From Bacteroidia bacterium (GTDB lineage: Bacteria; Bacteroidota; Bacteroidia; AKYH767-A; OLB10): a stretch of DNA of 62,427 bases. Each line of letters begins with the position of its first letter. The stretch's first letter is position 1. Under the pieces are notes generated by a model. The model was given only the letters and a program-made list of their open reading frames with translations, searched no databases and had not been told where the DNA came from. Of the stretch, positions 1-8,326 are shown piece after piece. The stretch is taken from positions 1 through 62,427 of the forward strand of contig JAEUTI010000008.1 of NCBI GenBank assembly GCA_016788065.1. Reading direction: 5' to 3'. The position numbers and the translations under genes are program-made.

Positions 1-580
1 GGTTTATCTGCCGAAAATGGCCAAGTCTGACTCTGGTGTACCACTTATCCAGATTTTCACTCAATTCATCCAACAATTTCCGCAACTCAAACTCCTTGAC
101 CTCAATTTTGGCTAAAGAAGTCGCAGGTGGTTCATAATCAGCGAATTGTATTTGATTCACATTAATTCCAATCCCAACCACGGAATGCGTAATTTTTGTT
201 CCCCGCAGCGAGTTTTCAATCAGAATTCCGGCAATTTTTGAATTTCCCACCAAAATGTCGTTAGGCCATTTAATGGCAACATCAACCGAAATTTTCGATT
301 TTATAAAGTCGTAAACACCCAATGAAATAGCCTGATTCAGCACAAAATGATTGGTGATTGGTAAAAAGCCAGGGTTCAGTATATAGCTGACTGTTAGGTT
401 CTTATGAGTTTCACTTTCCCAGCCGGAACTACGTTGTCCTCGTCCGGAGGTCTGGAAATGAGCCATTATGGCAGTTCCTTCAGCCACCTCATGTTCCTGC
501 AATAACCTGGAGGCATAGCTGTTTGTTGAGTCAGTTTCTTCCAACTCAATCACTAAACTGCCTATTTTGTTTCCTATCAT
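1..580 (-). CDS. birA: Biotin--[acetyl-CoA carboxylase] ligase, C-terminus cut by window edge
   Basis: Biotin protein ligase makes biotinyl-AMP and attaches biotin to a lysine of the biotin carboxyl carrier protein. Reading the minus strand from ATG at 580 gives an open frame to base 1, so the 3' end lies outside the window. Visible family motifs are TDSTN near residue 17, the biotin-adenylate loop GRGQR at residues 46-50 and KWPND near residue 104, followed by GILIE and GIGINVN. The protein starts directly with the catalytic domain, so it is the monofunctional type without the N-terminal DNA-binding domain of E. coli BirA. It is divergent from rsfS with a 49-bp gap. Identification is firm; only the C-terminal domain is unseen. 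Confidence 0.9.
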   Translation of the reverse strand, partial: MIGNKIGSLVIELEETDSTNSYASRLLQEHEVAEGTAIMAHFQTSGRGQRSSGWESETHKNLTVSYILNPGFLPITNHFVLNQAISLGVYDFIKSKISVDVAIKWPNDILVGNSKIAGILIENSLRGTKITHSVVGIGINVNQIQFADYEPPATSLAKIEVKEFELRKLLDELSENLDKWYTRVRLGHFRQIN

Positions 581-597
581 AGATCGTAAAAAAACAC

Positions 598-605
598 TAT
601 TTTTG
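598..605 (+). promoter_or_regulatory. Predicted -7 element (TATTTTTG) upstream of rsfS
   Basis: The sequence matches the Bacteroidota sigma factor consensus TAnnTTTG, and ATG lies 24 nt downstream at 630. No clear TTG -33 element is visible at the usual spacing, so this is a plausible but unproven promoter for the rsfS-ftsH direction. Confidence 0.4.
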
Positions 606-629
606 TACAAACATAGGTAAACCGGTTGA

Positions 630-1022
630 ATGGGTAGTAAAATTAAGAAAGTCTCGAATAAACGACAGGAGTCGAATACTTTAGAAGTGCTGGCAGATGC
701 GGTAGTTCAGGGAATACAGGAAAAAAAAGGACATGATATTGTAGTATTGGATCTTAAGCCGACGGGAACTTCCATCGCCGATTTTTTTATTGTTTGTCAT
801 GGTGATTCGAACACACAGGTGGATGCCTTGGCGCGTTCAGTTGAAGATGAGGTTCATAAACTGACAGGTGAAAATCCGGTTTACCGGGAGGGATATGAGA
901 ATGCTGAATGGATTCTTTTAGATTACATTTCTGTTGTTGTTCATATTTTCGGCAGGGAACAACGCGATTTTTATGGCATCGAACGCTTATGGGCCGATGC
1001 AGAAACAAAACGCATAGCATGA
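630..1022 (+). CDS. rsfS: Ribosomal silencing factor RsfS (Iojap/YbeB family)
   Basis: RsfS binds ribosomal protein uL14 on the large subunit and blocks subunit joining, lowering translation when nutrients are limiting. The 130-residue product has the family core: LDL near residue 40, then a stretch running from SIADFF through VCHGDSNTQV, then EWILLDY and VVHIF, and near the end FYGIERLW. It has about 30 extra residues at the N-terminus, some of them charged. It lies 112 bp upstream of ftsH on the same strand, an order common in Bacteroidota. The start at 630 is the only ATG that keeps the whole domain and follows a TAnnTTTG element. Confidence 0.92.
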   Translation: MGSKIKKVSNKRQESNTLEVLADAVVQGIQEKKGHDIVVLDLKPTGTSIADFFIVCHGDSNTQVDALARSVEDEVHKLTGENPVYREGYENAEWILLDYISVVVHIFGREQRDFYGIERLWADAETKRIA

Positions 1023-1066
1023 ACTAAAACAACATCAGGTTGTTTAGATATAACATTATCGGGAAC

Positions 1067-1089
1067 AACTGCCAAATGTGCAGTTGGCA
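1067..1089 (+). promoter_or_regulatory. Two overlapping, mutually exclusive hairpins in the ftsH leader
   Basis: AACTGC (1067-1072) pairs with GCAGTT (1080-1085), while the overlapping TGCCAA (1070-1075) pairs with TTGGCA (1084-1089). Only one can form at a time. The segment sits 45-68 bp before the ftsH ATG. It could be an operator dyad, a leader RNA switch or chance. Confidence 0.25.
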
Positions 1090-1134
1090 TAATAGTTGAC
1101 CCCGCAACAACATAAATTTTGAGATAACGCAGCA

Positions 1135-3210
1135 ATGTCAGATAATTCATCATCAGAAAACAATAACGACGGCAAAAAGCGGTCGATGAACCCTTTGAGT
1201 AAGATCCCGAAACCGGGTGGAGGCTCAAAGTTTAATTTTTACTGGATATATGCCATTTTGATCCTGGTCATTTTTGGTGTTCAATTCATGGATTTTGGAA
1301 ATAAACCCCGCGAAGTTACCTGGGTGCAGTTCGAGAATGAAATGTTGAAAACACATGATGTAGCCAAACTGGAAGTGATTAATCGCGAAACAGTAAATGT
1401 TTACATCAAAAAGGAAAAACTTTCGCAGGAAAAATATAAAGCAGTTTCCAGCAAAGCTTTCAGCAATACTCCCAATGAAGGACCACATTTTAAGTTCACT
1501 ATTGGAGATGTAGCTACCTTCGAAAAGAAAATTGAAGAGGCTCAGAAAGAATTTGCCAATGCCGATCAGGTAAGTATCAGCTACAACAATAACAAAGAGA
1601 GTTATTGGGATTTTATTTTAGGCTGGTTTTTCCCAATCCTTTTGCTCGTATTCATCTGGATCATTATGATGCGTCGTATGGGCGGCGGTGGTGGTGGCAG
1701 CCAGATTTTCAATATTGGAAAATCGAAAGCTACTTTATTCGATAAGGACATGCATGTGAAAGTTACTTTCAATGATGTTGCCGGACTCGAAGAAGCTAAA
1801 GTTGAGGTGATGGAAATCGTGGATTTCCTCAAAAACCCTAAAAAATATACTTCTCTTGGAGGTAAAATTCCAAGAGGTGCATTGCTGGTTGGTCCTCCCG
1901 GAACCGGAAAAACATTGCTTGCAAAAGCTGTTGCCGGTGAAGCACAGGTTCCATTCTTTTCTTTATCAGGATCCGATTTCGTGGAGATGTTTGTAGGTGT
2001 TGGTGCAAGTCGTGTACGTGATTTGTTCCGTCAGGCAAAAGAAAAAGCTCCTGCAATTATTTTTATTGATGAGATTGATGCAATTGGTCGCGCACGTGGA
2101 AAAGCTCCTTCATTCAGTGCTAATGATGAGCGTGAAAGTACACTCAATCAGTTGTTGACTGAAATGGATGGTTTTGGAAGCAATAGCGGTGTTATTATTC
2201 TTGCAGCTACCAACCGTGCCGATGTTCTCGATCGTGCATTGTTACGTCCGGGACGTTTCGACAGACAGATTTATGTGGAGCTTCCTGATTTAAATGGACG
2301 TAAAGAAATATTTATTGTGCATTTAAAACCGGTGAAGACCGATGCCTCTGTTGACATTGATTTCTTAGCACGTCAAACACCTGGATTCTCAGGTGCCGAT
2401 ATTGCCAACTTGTGTAATGAAGCAGCACTGATCGCAGCACGCCACAATAAATTAATGGTTGATAAGCAAGATTTTCTGGATGCTGTTGACAGGGTAATCG
2501 GTGGACTTGAAAAGAAAAATAAAATCATCACCGCACACGAGAAAAAAGTTATTGCATACCATGAAGCCGGACACGCAACTGTGAGCTGGTTACTGGAGCA
2601 CGCACATCCACTCATTAAAGTTTCTATCGTCCCAAGAGGTAATTCTCTGGGTGCTGCATGGTACTTGCCTGAAGAGCGCCAGATTACAACCAAGGAACAA
2701 ATCATCGATGAAATATGTGCTGCCTTAGGTGGTCGTGCTTCTGAAGAAGTAGTTTTTGGACAGGTTTCTACCGGTGCATTGAGTGACCTTGAAAAAATTA
2801 CCAAACAGGCTTATGCTACTGTAACTATTTTCGGTTTGAATGATAAAATCGGAAATATCAGTTATTATGATTCAAGTGGTAATCAGGATTACAACTTCAC
2901 CAAACCTTACAGTGAAAAAACGGCTCAGGTAATTGATGAGGAAGTAAGTAAGCTGATTGAAGCTTGCTATGAAAGAACGAAAGCAATTCTTGTAAAACAT
3001 AAAGATCATCTCGATCAGTTGGCGCATCATTTATTAGAGAAGGAAGTAATCTTCAAGGAAGATCTGGAACTGATATTTGGAAAACGTCCGTTTGAAGATC
3101 AGATTCTGATGAATGATAAGAGTGCAGTTCCTCCGGTAATTTCTGCCAATGGTAACGGACAGCATCAGCAAGCTGTTCCCGATTCAAAGGGTGAATCACC
3201 GGTTGCATAA
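1135..3210 (+). CDS. ftsH: ATP-dependent zinc metalloprotease FtsH
   Basis: FtsH is a membrane-anchored AAA+ protease that extracts and degrades misfolded membrane proteins and selected regulators. The 691 residues show: a polar N-terminus; a membrane segment around 35-53; a periplasmic domain; a second membrane segment around 155-177; a GGGGGGS linker; the AAA module with Walker A GPPGTGKT at 253-260, Walker B IIFIDEID near 310 and the second region of homology ending RPGRFDR; and the M41 peptidase with zinc motif HEAGH at 476-480. The C-terminal tail after about residue 650 is polar and Q-rich. Length is normal for the phylum. The LUD protein follows after only 20 bp, suggesting co-transcription. 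Confidence 0.97.
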   Translation: MSDNSSSENNNDGKKRSMNPLSKIPKPGGGSKFNFYWIYAILILVIFGVQFMDFGNKPREVTWVQFENEMLKTHDVAKLEVINRETVNVYIKKEKLSQEKYKAVSSKAFSNTPNEGPHFKFTIGDVATFEKKIEEAQKEFANADQVSISYNNNKESYWDFILGWFFPILLLVFIWIIMMRRMGGGGGGSQIFNIGKSKATLFDKDMHVKVTFNDVAGLEEAKVEVMEIVDFLKNPKKYTSLGGKIPRGALLVGPPGTGKTLLAKAVAGEAQVPFFSLSGSDFVEMFVGVGASRVRDLFRQAKEKAPAIIFIDEIDAIGRARGKAPSFSANDERESTLNQLLTEMDGFGSNSGVIILAATNRADVLDRALLRPGRFDRQIYVELPDLNGRKEIFIVHLKPVKTDASVDIDFLARQTPGFSGADIANLCNEAALIAARHNKLMVDKQDFLDAVDRVIGGLEKKNKIITAHEKKVIAYHEAGHATVSWLLEHAHPLIKVSIVPRGNSLGAAWYLPEERQITTKEQIIDEICAALGGRASEEVVFGQVSTGALSDLEKITKQAYATVTIFGLNDKIGNISYYDSSGNQDYNFTKPYSEKTAQVIDEEVSKLIEACYERTKAILVKHKDHLDQLAHHLLEKEVIFKEDLELIFGKRPFEDQILMNDKSAVPPVISANGNGQHQQAVPDSKGESPVA

Positions 3211-3230
3211 TTTAAGCTTCTAACAGAAAA

Positions 3231-3872
3231 ATGCAGGATAGTACTACCAGGGAAAAAGTTCTGAAAAAAATACGGAGTGCATTAATTTCAAAAACTCCGA
3301 ACCCTTTCCCTAACCTGGATTTCGACAGTTCCGTATTCCGCATGAATGACGAAGTACCAGAATTGATTTTTGCTCAGGCTTTCCGGGAGGCAGGTGGTAA
3401 CTTTGTCTTTTGTGAAACGATGCTCGATTTTGCCGAAGGACTGCTGAATATAGCACAGGAAAAAAAGTGGAGTAAATTATTGTGCGTCGAAAAGGAACTA
3501 GCCGATTTTTTAGATCAGTGCGAGTTTCCTGTCAATCGCGATCCTGCTGCTGTTACTTCCACCCAGGCAGCCATCACACAGTGTGAATGCCTCGTTGCAC
3601 GTACCGGTTCTATTATGGTTTCATCAGCCCAAACATCCGGACGAGGCATTCCGGTTTTTACACCCATTCATGTGGTAGTTGCTTTTCCCGATCAGTTGGT
3701 GGATGATTTGAAAGATGCGTTTAATTTCATTAAAAGTAAATATAAGGATCAACAACCATCCGCCACTACCTTTATTACCGGACCATCACGGACTGCTGAT
3801 ATTGGGAATGAATTGGTGACAGGTGCACAAGGGCCTGCTGAGGTTTATCTTTTTTTGGTAGATAAAAAATAA
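3231..3872 (+). CDS. LUD-domain (LutC/YkgG-like) protein
   Basis: The 213-residue product matches LUD-domain proteins such as LutC, which belong to the LutABC lactate-oxidation group. Family-type features are an N-terminal helix (REKVLKKIRSAL), the central segment ITQCECLVARTGSIM with the GS turn near residue 125, HVVVAF near 145, and the closing TGPSRTADI near residue 185. No lutA or lutB gene is next to it. In Bacteroidota a lone copy between ftsH and cdsA is common and its role there is unknown. It is packed with its neighbours (20 bp after ftsH, 5 bp before the next gene). The domain assignment is good; a role in lactate use is not shown by this context. Confidence 0.8.
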   Translation: MQDSTTREKVLKKIRSALISKTPNPFPNLDFDSSVFRMNDEVPELIFAQAFREAGGNFVFCETMLDFAEGLLNIAQEKKWSKLLCVEKELADFLDQCEFPVNRDPAAVTSTQAAITQCECLVARTGSIMVSSAQTSGRGIPVFTPIHVVVAFPDQLVDDLKDAFNFIKSKYKDQQPSATTFITGPSRTADIGNELVTGAQGPAEVYLFLVDKK

Positions 3873-3877
3873 GCAGC

Positions 3878-4096
3878 ATGACAGCAGCCGTAAATCAGGA
3901 TTGGATTCGTGTTTATGTTTCCGAACTGGAGCACAAAATAAATATTGTGAAGGCTGTCCTTGAAGATAATCAGATTGCTGCATTCGAAGTCAATAAAAAA
4001 GATTCTGCATATACTTTCATAGGCGAAATAGAACTATATGTCCATGAGAATGATGCTGTACTTGCAAAATTTCTTATTAATTCAAATCAATTGTGA
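3878..4096 (+). CDS. DUF2007-like small protein
   Basis: A 72-residue soluble protein with the pattern of DUF2007 ('putative signal transducing protein'): an N-terminal beta strand (WIRVYVSE), a helix containing VKAVLEDNQI, and a last part resembling a ferredoxin-like fold (GEIELYVHENDAVLAKFLI). The family typically carries this small ACT-like domain and has no proven function. It starts 5 bp after the LUD gene, and its stop codon overlaps the GTG start of cdsA, so translation of the two is probably coupled. Confidence 0.7.
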   Translation: MTAAVNQDWIRVYVSELEHKINIVKAVLEDNQIAAFEVNKKDSAYTFIGEIELYVHENDAVLAKFLINSNQL

Positions 4097-4923
4097 GTAA
4101 CCTGCTTCAACGTGTAATAACCGGTGCCGGCTTTGGAATAGTCATGATAGCGACTGTTTGGTTCAGCCACTGGAGTTTTAGTGCCATTTTTTTTCTGATT
4201 GCAATTTTGGGCTTGAGAGAGTTTTTTCAGTTGATTACAAGTGATCGCATTCAACCTCAGGTAATCTCCGGTTTAATGATTGGTGCCGGTGCATTTTTGA
4301 TGAACTGGCTTTTTGCCAACGGAAGTTATACTGCAGCAATTTTTATGTGGCTAATTCCTGCTATTGCGCTCCTGTTCATAATCGAATTGTATCGAAATAA
4401 AGCACATCCATTCGAAAATATTGCCATGACTTTAACGGGTCTGGCTTATATCATTGTTCCTATCCTCCTGTTAGTTCAAATGGCATATCGGTTTAATCCT
4501 GATGATGCAATTACCTATCATAATAACGTGGTACTGGGATTTATTTTCCTGGTCTGGTCATCCGATACCGGAGCATATTTTATAGGCTCCAAATTTGGTA
4601 AAAACCGATTGTTTGAAAGAATATCCCCAAAGAAATCGTGGGAAGGCTTTTTTGGGGGACTGGCTTTAGCATTACTGGTAGCGCGTATTTTATCGCTGTA
4701 TTTTACGGAACTCGATTTTTATCAATGGATGATTGTCGCTACTATAACCGTTGTTGCAGGCACACTTGGCGATCTGGTTGAATCCATGCTCAAAAGAAGT
4801 ATTGGTGTTAAAGATTCCGGAACGCTATTACCCGGCCATGGCGGTATACTCGATCGGTTTGATGCATTTTTTATTGCAGTACCACTCATCTATTTTTATT
4901 TTCACTTAATAGGTAAACTGTAA
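4093..4923 (+). CDS. cdsA: Phosphatidate cytidylyltransferase
   Basis: CdsA makes CDP-diacylglycerol from phosphatidate and CTP at the inner membrane, the branch point of phospholipid synthesis. The 276-residue product has about eight hydrophobic segments and the CDP-diglyceride synthase signature at residues 223-258 (GTLGDLVESMLKR, then VKDSG, then PGHGGILDRFD with its paired aspartates). WSSDTGAY near residue 155 is also typical. The start is GTG at 4093, inside the stop of the preceding gene; the methionine-like start and the MSNLLQR opening agree with homologues. A weak hairpin (CCTGC/GCAGG at 4935-4948) after the stop may end the transcript. Confidence 0.95.
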   Translation: MSNLLQRVITGAGFGIVMIATVWFSHWSFSAIFFLIAILGLREFFQLITSDRIQPQVISGLMIGAGAFLMNWLFANGSYTAAIFMWLIPAIALLFIIELYRNKAHPFENIAMTLTGLAYIIVPILLLVQMAYRFNPDDAITYHNNVVLGFIFLVWSSDTGAYFIGSKFGKNRLFERISPKKSWEGFFGGLALALLVARILSLYFTELDFYQWMIVATITVVAGTLGDLVESMLKRSIGVKDSGTLLPGHGGILDRFDAFFIAVPLIYFYFHLIGKL

Positions 4924-4985
4924 TACTATTTTTGCCTGCTGGGGCAGGATGTTTTTGAAGAGTCAAAAAAATATTTTGAGTCGAC

Positions 4986-6053
4986 TTATTCTGCTATCTT
5001 AAAAGGAAGCTTTTCTTTGCGGCTGGCTTTGGATGCAATGTCAGTTATGAAAAATTTAAAATCAGAACGATAGGTTGTCCGGTACACTTCGCTGAATAGA
5101 TCCTGTTTTTCACGATAGCGTAAAAATGCCATAAACTCAGTATTATTAGGAAGAGTTTTGGTTTGGAAATTGAAGCGATATCTTTTTTGAGAACGGAAAG
5201 GGAGTTTATTTTGTTCTAAAAGAATTGATGCAATCATCCGGTATTTTAACAATGCTTTCTCAGGATTAGTTAATGTAGAAGGCAATGCATTGTATAAGCT
5301 ATCGAGTTTACGGGATGATGCAATCATGTGTCGGGTATAAAGAGCTTCATCATGCAGGAATTCTCTGTAATTTTGAAGTTCGGATGATCCTTCCCCATAT
5401 TTGAAAATTAAAAATAACTCAGCTCCTTTTTCTCCTGTGAAAGTGGCAAAATTTTCATTGAAATCGACACTGCTTTCCAGATACAAAGTAGCATGGGTAA
5501 GTTCATGAATAATTAGTTCTGCCAATCGGCCCGGACTGCGTTTTAGCATACCTGATAAAACCGGATCTGTAAAATAGCCTAATGTTGACCAGGCTGAAGG
5601 AGAGTAGATATCTGTTTCATAACCTTCGTTTCTTATTTTGGAAGCCTCTTCCAAAGCAGCCGGTTCATTAAAAAAACCTTTATAACTCACTTCACCAACC
5701 ACAGGAAATTTCCACTTCTTGGCTTTAAGTTTGTAAGGTTCGCAACCGGTGACAACCCACATCAAAGGTTTCCCCTGCTGATCATAATATGTGGTGTAGT
5801 TATCAGCATTTGCCAATCCGAGTGAATCAATTGCAAATGATCTGATTTCATTGATGAGGTTAAGTTTTTCAAGGGTCTCAGGTGCTGTTTTCGGATCTTT
5901 CAGTACATCGGCAACATCAACAGTGTTGAAGACAATATTGAGCTGTCCACGAAGCTGTGAAATGCCGTAGCCAATCAACTTATAATTCCAGAGAATAGCG
6001 ATTACAATTACTATTGCTGAAATTTTGAAGACTTTTACCAGATTTTTTTTCAT
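4986..6053 (-). CDS. Putative membrane-anchored aminopeptidase (PF10023-type)
   Basis: A 355-residue protein with one N-terminal membrane anchor (residues 9-22) and a large extracytoplasmic domain. It has the zinc metallopeptidase motif HELTH at 183-187, followed by a downstream NENFATF (199-205) and GEKG that would supply the third ligand. This arrangement and length fit the predicted aminopeptidase family PF10023 (COG4324), whose substrate is not established. The upstream part carries the family-like segment YYDQQGKPL and VVTGCEP. It is convergent with cdsA and monocistronic. Alternative: another gluzincin-like peptidase; the metallopeptidase call itself is solid. Confidence 0.8.
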   Translation of the reverse strand: MKKNLVKVFKISAIVIVIAILWNYKLIGYGISQLRGQLNIVFNTVDVADVLKDPKTAPETLEKLNLINEIRSFAIDSLGLANADNYTTYYDQQGKPLMWVVTGCEPYKLKAKKWKFPVVGEVSYKGFFNEPAALEEASKIRNEGYETDIYSPSAWSTLGYFTDPVLSGMLKRSPGRLAELIIHELTHATLYLESSVDFNENFATFTGEKGAELFLIFKYGEGSSELQNYREFLHDEALYTRHMIASSRKLDSLYNALPSTLTNPEKALLKYRMIASILLEQNKLPFRSQKRYRFNFQTKTLPNNTEFMAFLRYREKQDLFSEVYRTTYRSDFKFFITDIASKASRKEKLPFKIAE

Positions 6054-6125
6054 TTACTTGCCTGCATCCACACTTAAGGCAAATTTAACATGAAAAGTGG
6101 TAAGTCAGCCACTACTTTAGAAAAA

Positions 6126-7001
6126 TCAGTAGTCCGGGCGAATTATTAGCAATTTATGGGCAGAAACAGTCCCGTCGTGATATAATTTCACAAAGTAGGA
6201 GCCAGGTGAAAGCATATTAACATCAAAAATGACGGGATTTTGTGAATTGGCGCCCATTCTCGTCAAAATAACTTTGCCTTGGGTATCGATTATGTCGATT
6301 CTGGAAAAACTTCCATTTTCAAGAATGAAGTAATTATTTGCAGGATTTGGAAATAGTTTGATGCCAGAAGCTGATTCATTGGGCTCGGAAATGGCAGTAT
6401 TGATGACACAATCCGTAATCTCATTAGCAGCAACATCACCATTCAGATAGACCTGTGAATCTTGAAAATCACTTAAGCACAACTCATTGTTCATTGAAGA
6501 TACAATGACATTGAATAATTTAGTTTCAGAAATTATCGGATTAGGTGAATATGACGTTAATCTGAGAATAGAGTCATTTGGGTTGAAATAGTACAAGTAA
6601 TTGATGGAAGGCTCGAGTGAAATCAGCGTATCAAATGTAATATTGGGTTGCTTAAATTTAATCGCAAAATCAACTGAATATATGGTGTTCGATGTTCTGG
6701 TGAAAATTGGAAAATTTATAGAGCTTCCGTTTTTTAAAGCATTTGCCAAGTCATAAACCAAAGTATCATACATGCTTGTGTTTCGATTGTTCCGATACGA
6801 AGATTCAAAAACATTTGAAATATAATTTTGAATTTCTGATACTGGAATAGAATCGGGAAGGATCAGTTTTCCTGAAGGAATATATTTTGATTCGGTTGTA
6901 CCCACTATTGCATTCCGGTTAGCCGCATAAATCGTCGGGCATGCAACTATTTGTAAGTATAGTGATGCTATTGTAAAAAGATATTTAAAAATTACTTTCA
7001 T
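6126..7001 (-). CDS. Secreted T9SS protein with cohesin-like domain
   Basis: I place the start at ATG 7001 (291 residues) because it opens with a signal peptide (MKVIFKYLF... IYAA); the frame extends upstream to 7064 without a signal-like sequence. After the signal comes a polar stretch, then a beta domain of about 110 residues beginning DTLVYDLANAL, with PIF, then VDFAIKF, and later YNYYFNPND-like and RLTSYS elements. The same pattern recurs in the proteins at 19829, 21192 and the C-terminal part of 16524, and resembles cohesin folds. The last ~75 residues (LFPNPANNYFIL ... GSYFVKLYHDG) are a T9SS type A sorting tail. It is divergent from the next block of surface proteins. Function unknown; adhesion or complex assembly is an inference. 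Confidence 0.8.
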   Translation of the reverse strand: MKVIFKYLFTIASLYLQIVACPTIYAANRNAIVGTTESKYIPSGKLILPDSIPVSEIQNYISNVFESSYRNNRNTSMYDTLVYDLANALKNGSSINFPIFTRTSNTIYSVDFAIKFKQPNITFDTLISLEPSINYLYYFNPNDSILRLTSYSPNPIISETKLFNVIVSSMNNELCLSDFQDSQVYLNGDVAANEITDCVINTAISEPNESASGIKLFPNPANNYFILENGSFSRIDIIDTQGKVILTRMGANSQNPVIFDVNMLSPGSYFVKLYHDGTVSAHKLLIIRPDY

Positions 7002-7015
7002 ACAGCCGGCTGTAT
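7000..7015. promoter_or_regulatory. 16-bp perfect palindrome touching the start codon of the 6126-7001 gene
   Basis: ATACAGCCGGCTGTAT reads the same on both strands and overlaps the first base of the minus-strand start codon at 7001. It lies between the predicted -7 element (7037-7044) and the coding region. It could be a repressor site or an RNA hairpin that hides the start codon. Confidence 0.4.
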
Positions 7016-7036
7016 ATAATATATATTGTCGGGCAA

Positions 7037-7044
7037 CAAATATA
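7037..7044 (-). promoter_or_regulatory. Predicted -7 element (TATATTTG) for the 6126-7001 gene
   Basis: On the minus strand TATATTTG matches TAnnTTTG exactly and lies 35 nt upstream of ATG 7001. It forms a divergent pair with the + strand element at 7240-7247. The 7002-7264 spacer holds nothing else that I can recognise. Confidence 0.45.
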
Positions 7045-7239
7045 TTTAAAATATACGATAGCACAACCTTAGGCAGGTTCAGTCATAAGTCTTTAAAGAA
7101 ACACCTGCATAGAATTAACACTTTCTTCATATATCGATATTTGAATTCTTATTTGAATATCAACTGCATGTTATGCAACATTTTTATGTCGTTAACGGAA
7201 TCTTAATATAAATATCAGTTTTACTTACCCTGTCAGCGG

Positions 7240-7247
7240 TAATTTTG
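7240..7247 (+). promoter_or_regulatory. Predicted -7 element (TAATTTTG) for the 7265 gene
   Basis: TAATTTTG fits TAnnTTTG exactly and ends 17 nt before ATG 7265. Almost the same geometry is seen before ATG 21192. Its position supports the start at 7265 over the upstream GTG at 7247. Confidence 0.45.
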
Positions 7248-7264
7248 TGCAAATATTGAATGAA

Positions 7265-8098
7265 ATGAAAGGGTATTTATTCTATTTAGGAATCATAGTT
7301 GTATTTGCAATTAATTTGAATGTGACCTGCGGGCATGGTTTGGATAGTATTTATGTAGAAAGATATTATGTTTCAGATAGTACCGATAAGTTGCTTTCAA
7401 CTCCTGATGCATTACCTGTTGGTTCTGTTACGTACCGAATATTTGTCTGCATGAAACCCGGATACAAGTTGCAGGCAGTTTATGGTTCTGAATATCATCA
7501 AATGACAATTGGATCCAGTAAACAAATATATAACCATCCTAATTACGGTAATTATATTCCAAACTTAATTCCTGATTATAGCCTAAGGTATAATACGGTG
7601 ATGCTTGATAGCTGGATCAGTATGGGGGCAGCCTCTATGGATGGATTTGGAATCCTTAAAAACCACGATGATACTGCTTCAACAGTTGAAAATCGTTTTA
7701 CACCGCCCATGTTACATAACACAAACGAAGGTATTGGTTTCCCTCTTTTTGAGAGAGATGGCATCCGTTTTAATAGCGGCAAACCACCGAGAGTGACTGC
7801 TATTGGATTGGACAGCTTGTTAGCGGATATGAATAAGTTTGTTGCGGGAACAGATTCAACCGGATATTATTTTAAAACCAACAATGGTGCATGGGCTTGT
7901 CTGGAGGGAGCAAAAAATGTGGATGGTACTCCTAATAATGTGGTTATTGCCCAGTTCACAACATCAGGTGATTTGCATTTCGAATTTAACATTCAGTTAG
8001 GAACACCTGAAGGTCAGGTCGAGCGTTTTGTTCACTCCAACCCAGATGCCAATGAAATTTTATTTCCCGCACTAAAATTCAATTCTAATAATCAGTAA
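7265..8098 (+). CDS. Secreted protein of the local repeated-domain family, no sorting tail
   Basis: A 277-residue protein with a signal peptide (hydrophobic to about residue 20, ending near TCGHG). The rest is a single domain shared with the proteins at 8327, 12561 and 16524. Matching landmarks are VERYYVSDSTD, PVGSVTYRIFV, a cluster around NTVMLDSWISMGA, FKTNNGAWACL, the strand pair IAQFTTSGDLHFEFN, and a closing FVHSNPDANEILFPAL. Unlike its relatives it stops right after this domain and has no T9SS tail, so it may stay periplasmic, be exported otherwise, or work with a tailed partner. I do not recognise a named family. Start chosen at 7265 because of the signal peptide and the promoter at 7240. 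Confidence 0.7.
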   Translation: MKGYLFYLGIIVVFAINLNVTCGHGLDSIYVERYYVSDSTDKLLSTPDALPVGSVTYRIFVCMKPGYKLQAVYGSEYHQMTIGSSKQIYNHPNYGNYIPNLIPDYSLRYNTVMLDSWISMGAASMDGFGILKNHDDTASTVENRFTPPMLHNTNEGIGFPLFERDGIRFNSGKPPRVTAIGLDSLLADMNKFVAGTDSTGYYFKTNNGAWACLEGAKNVDGTPNNVVIAQFTTSGDLHFEFNIQLGTPEGQVERFVHSNPDANEILFPALKFNSNNQ

Positions 8099-8326
8099 TA
8101 CACAATTTTTGTTGTTGATTTTATTTTCATTTAAGATTGCAATAGCATAAACGCGCTTTTAAACTAACTCGTTTTTAACCGAATGGTAAAGTTGAGTTGA
8201 TACACACTCAATTTATAATAATGAATTTTGAGCCCATCCAAACAGGGACATTAGCTCTTGTTTAGAAACCTCACTTCAGACTCTTATTCTTAAACAAATA
8301 TTTCTAATCAGTAAATAAATAAAAAA

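Noticed and set aside
2373-2804. Long open frame on the minus strand inside ftsH
   Set aside because: It lies wholly within ftsH, shows no domain and no start context; it is a shadow frame.
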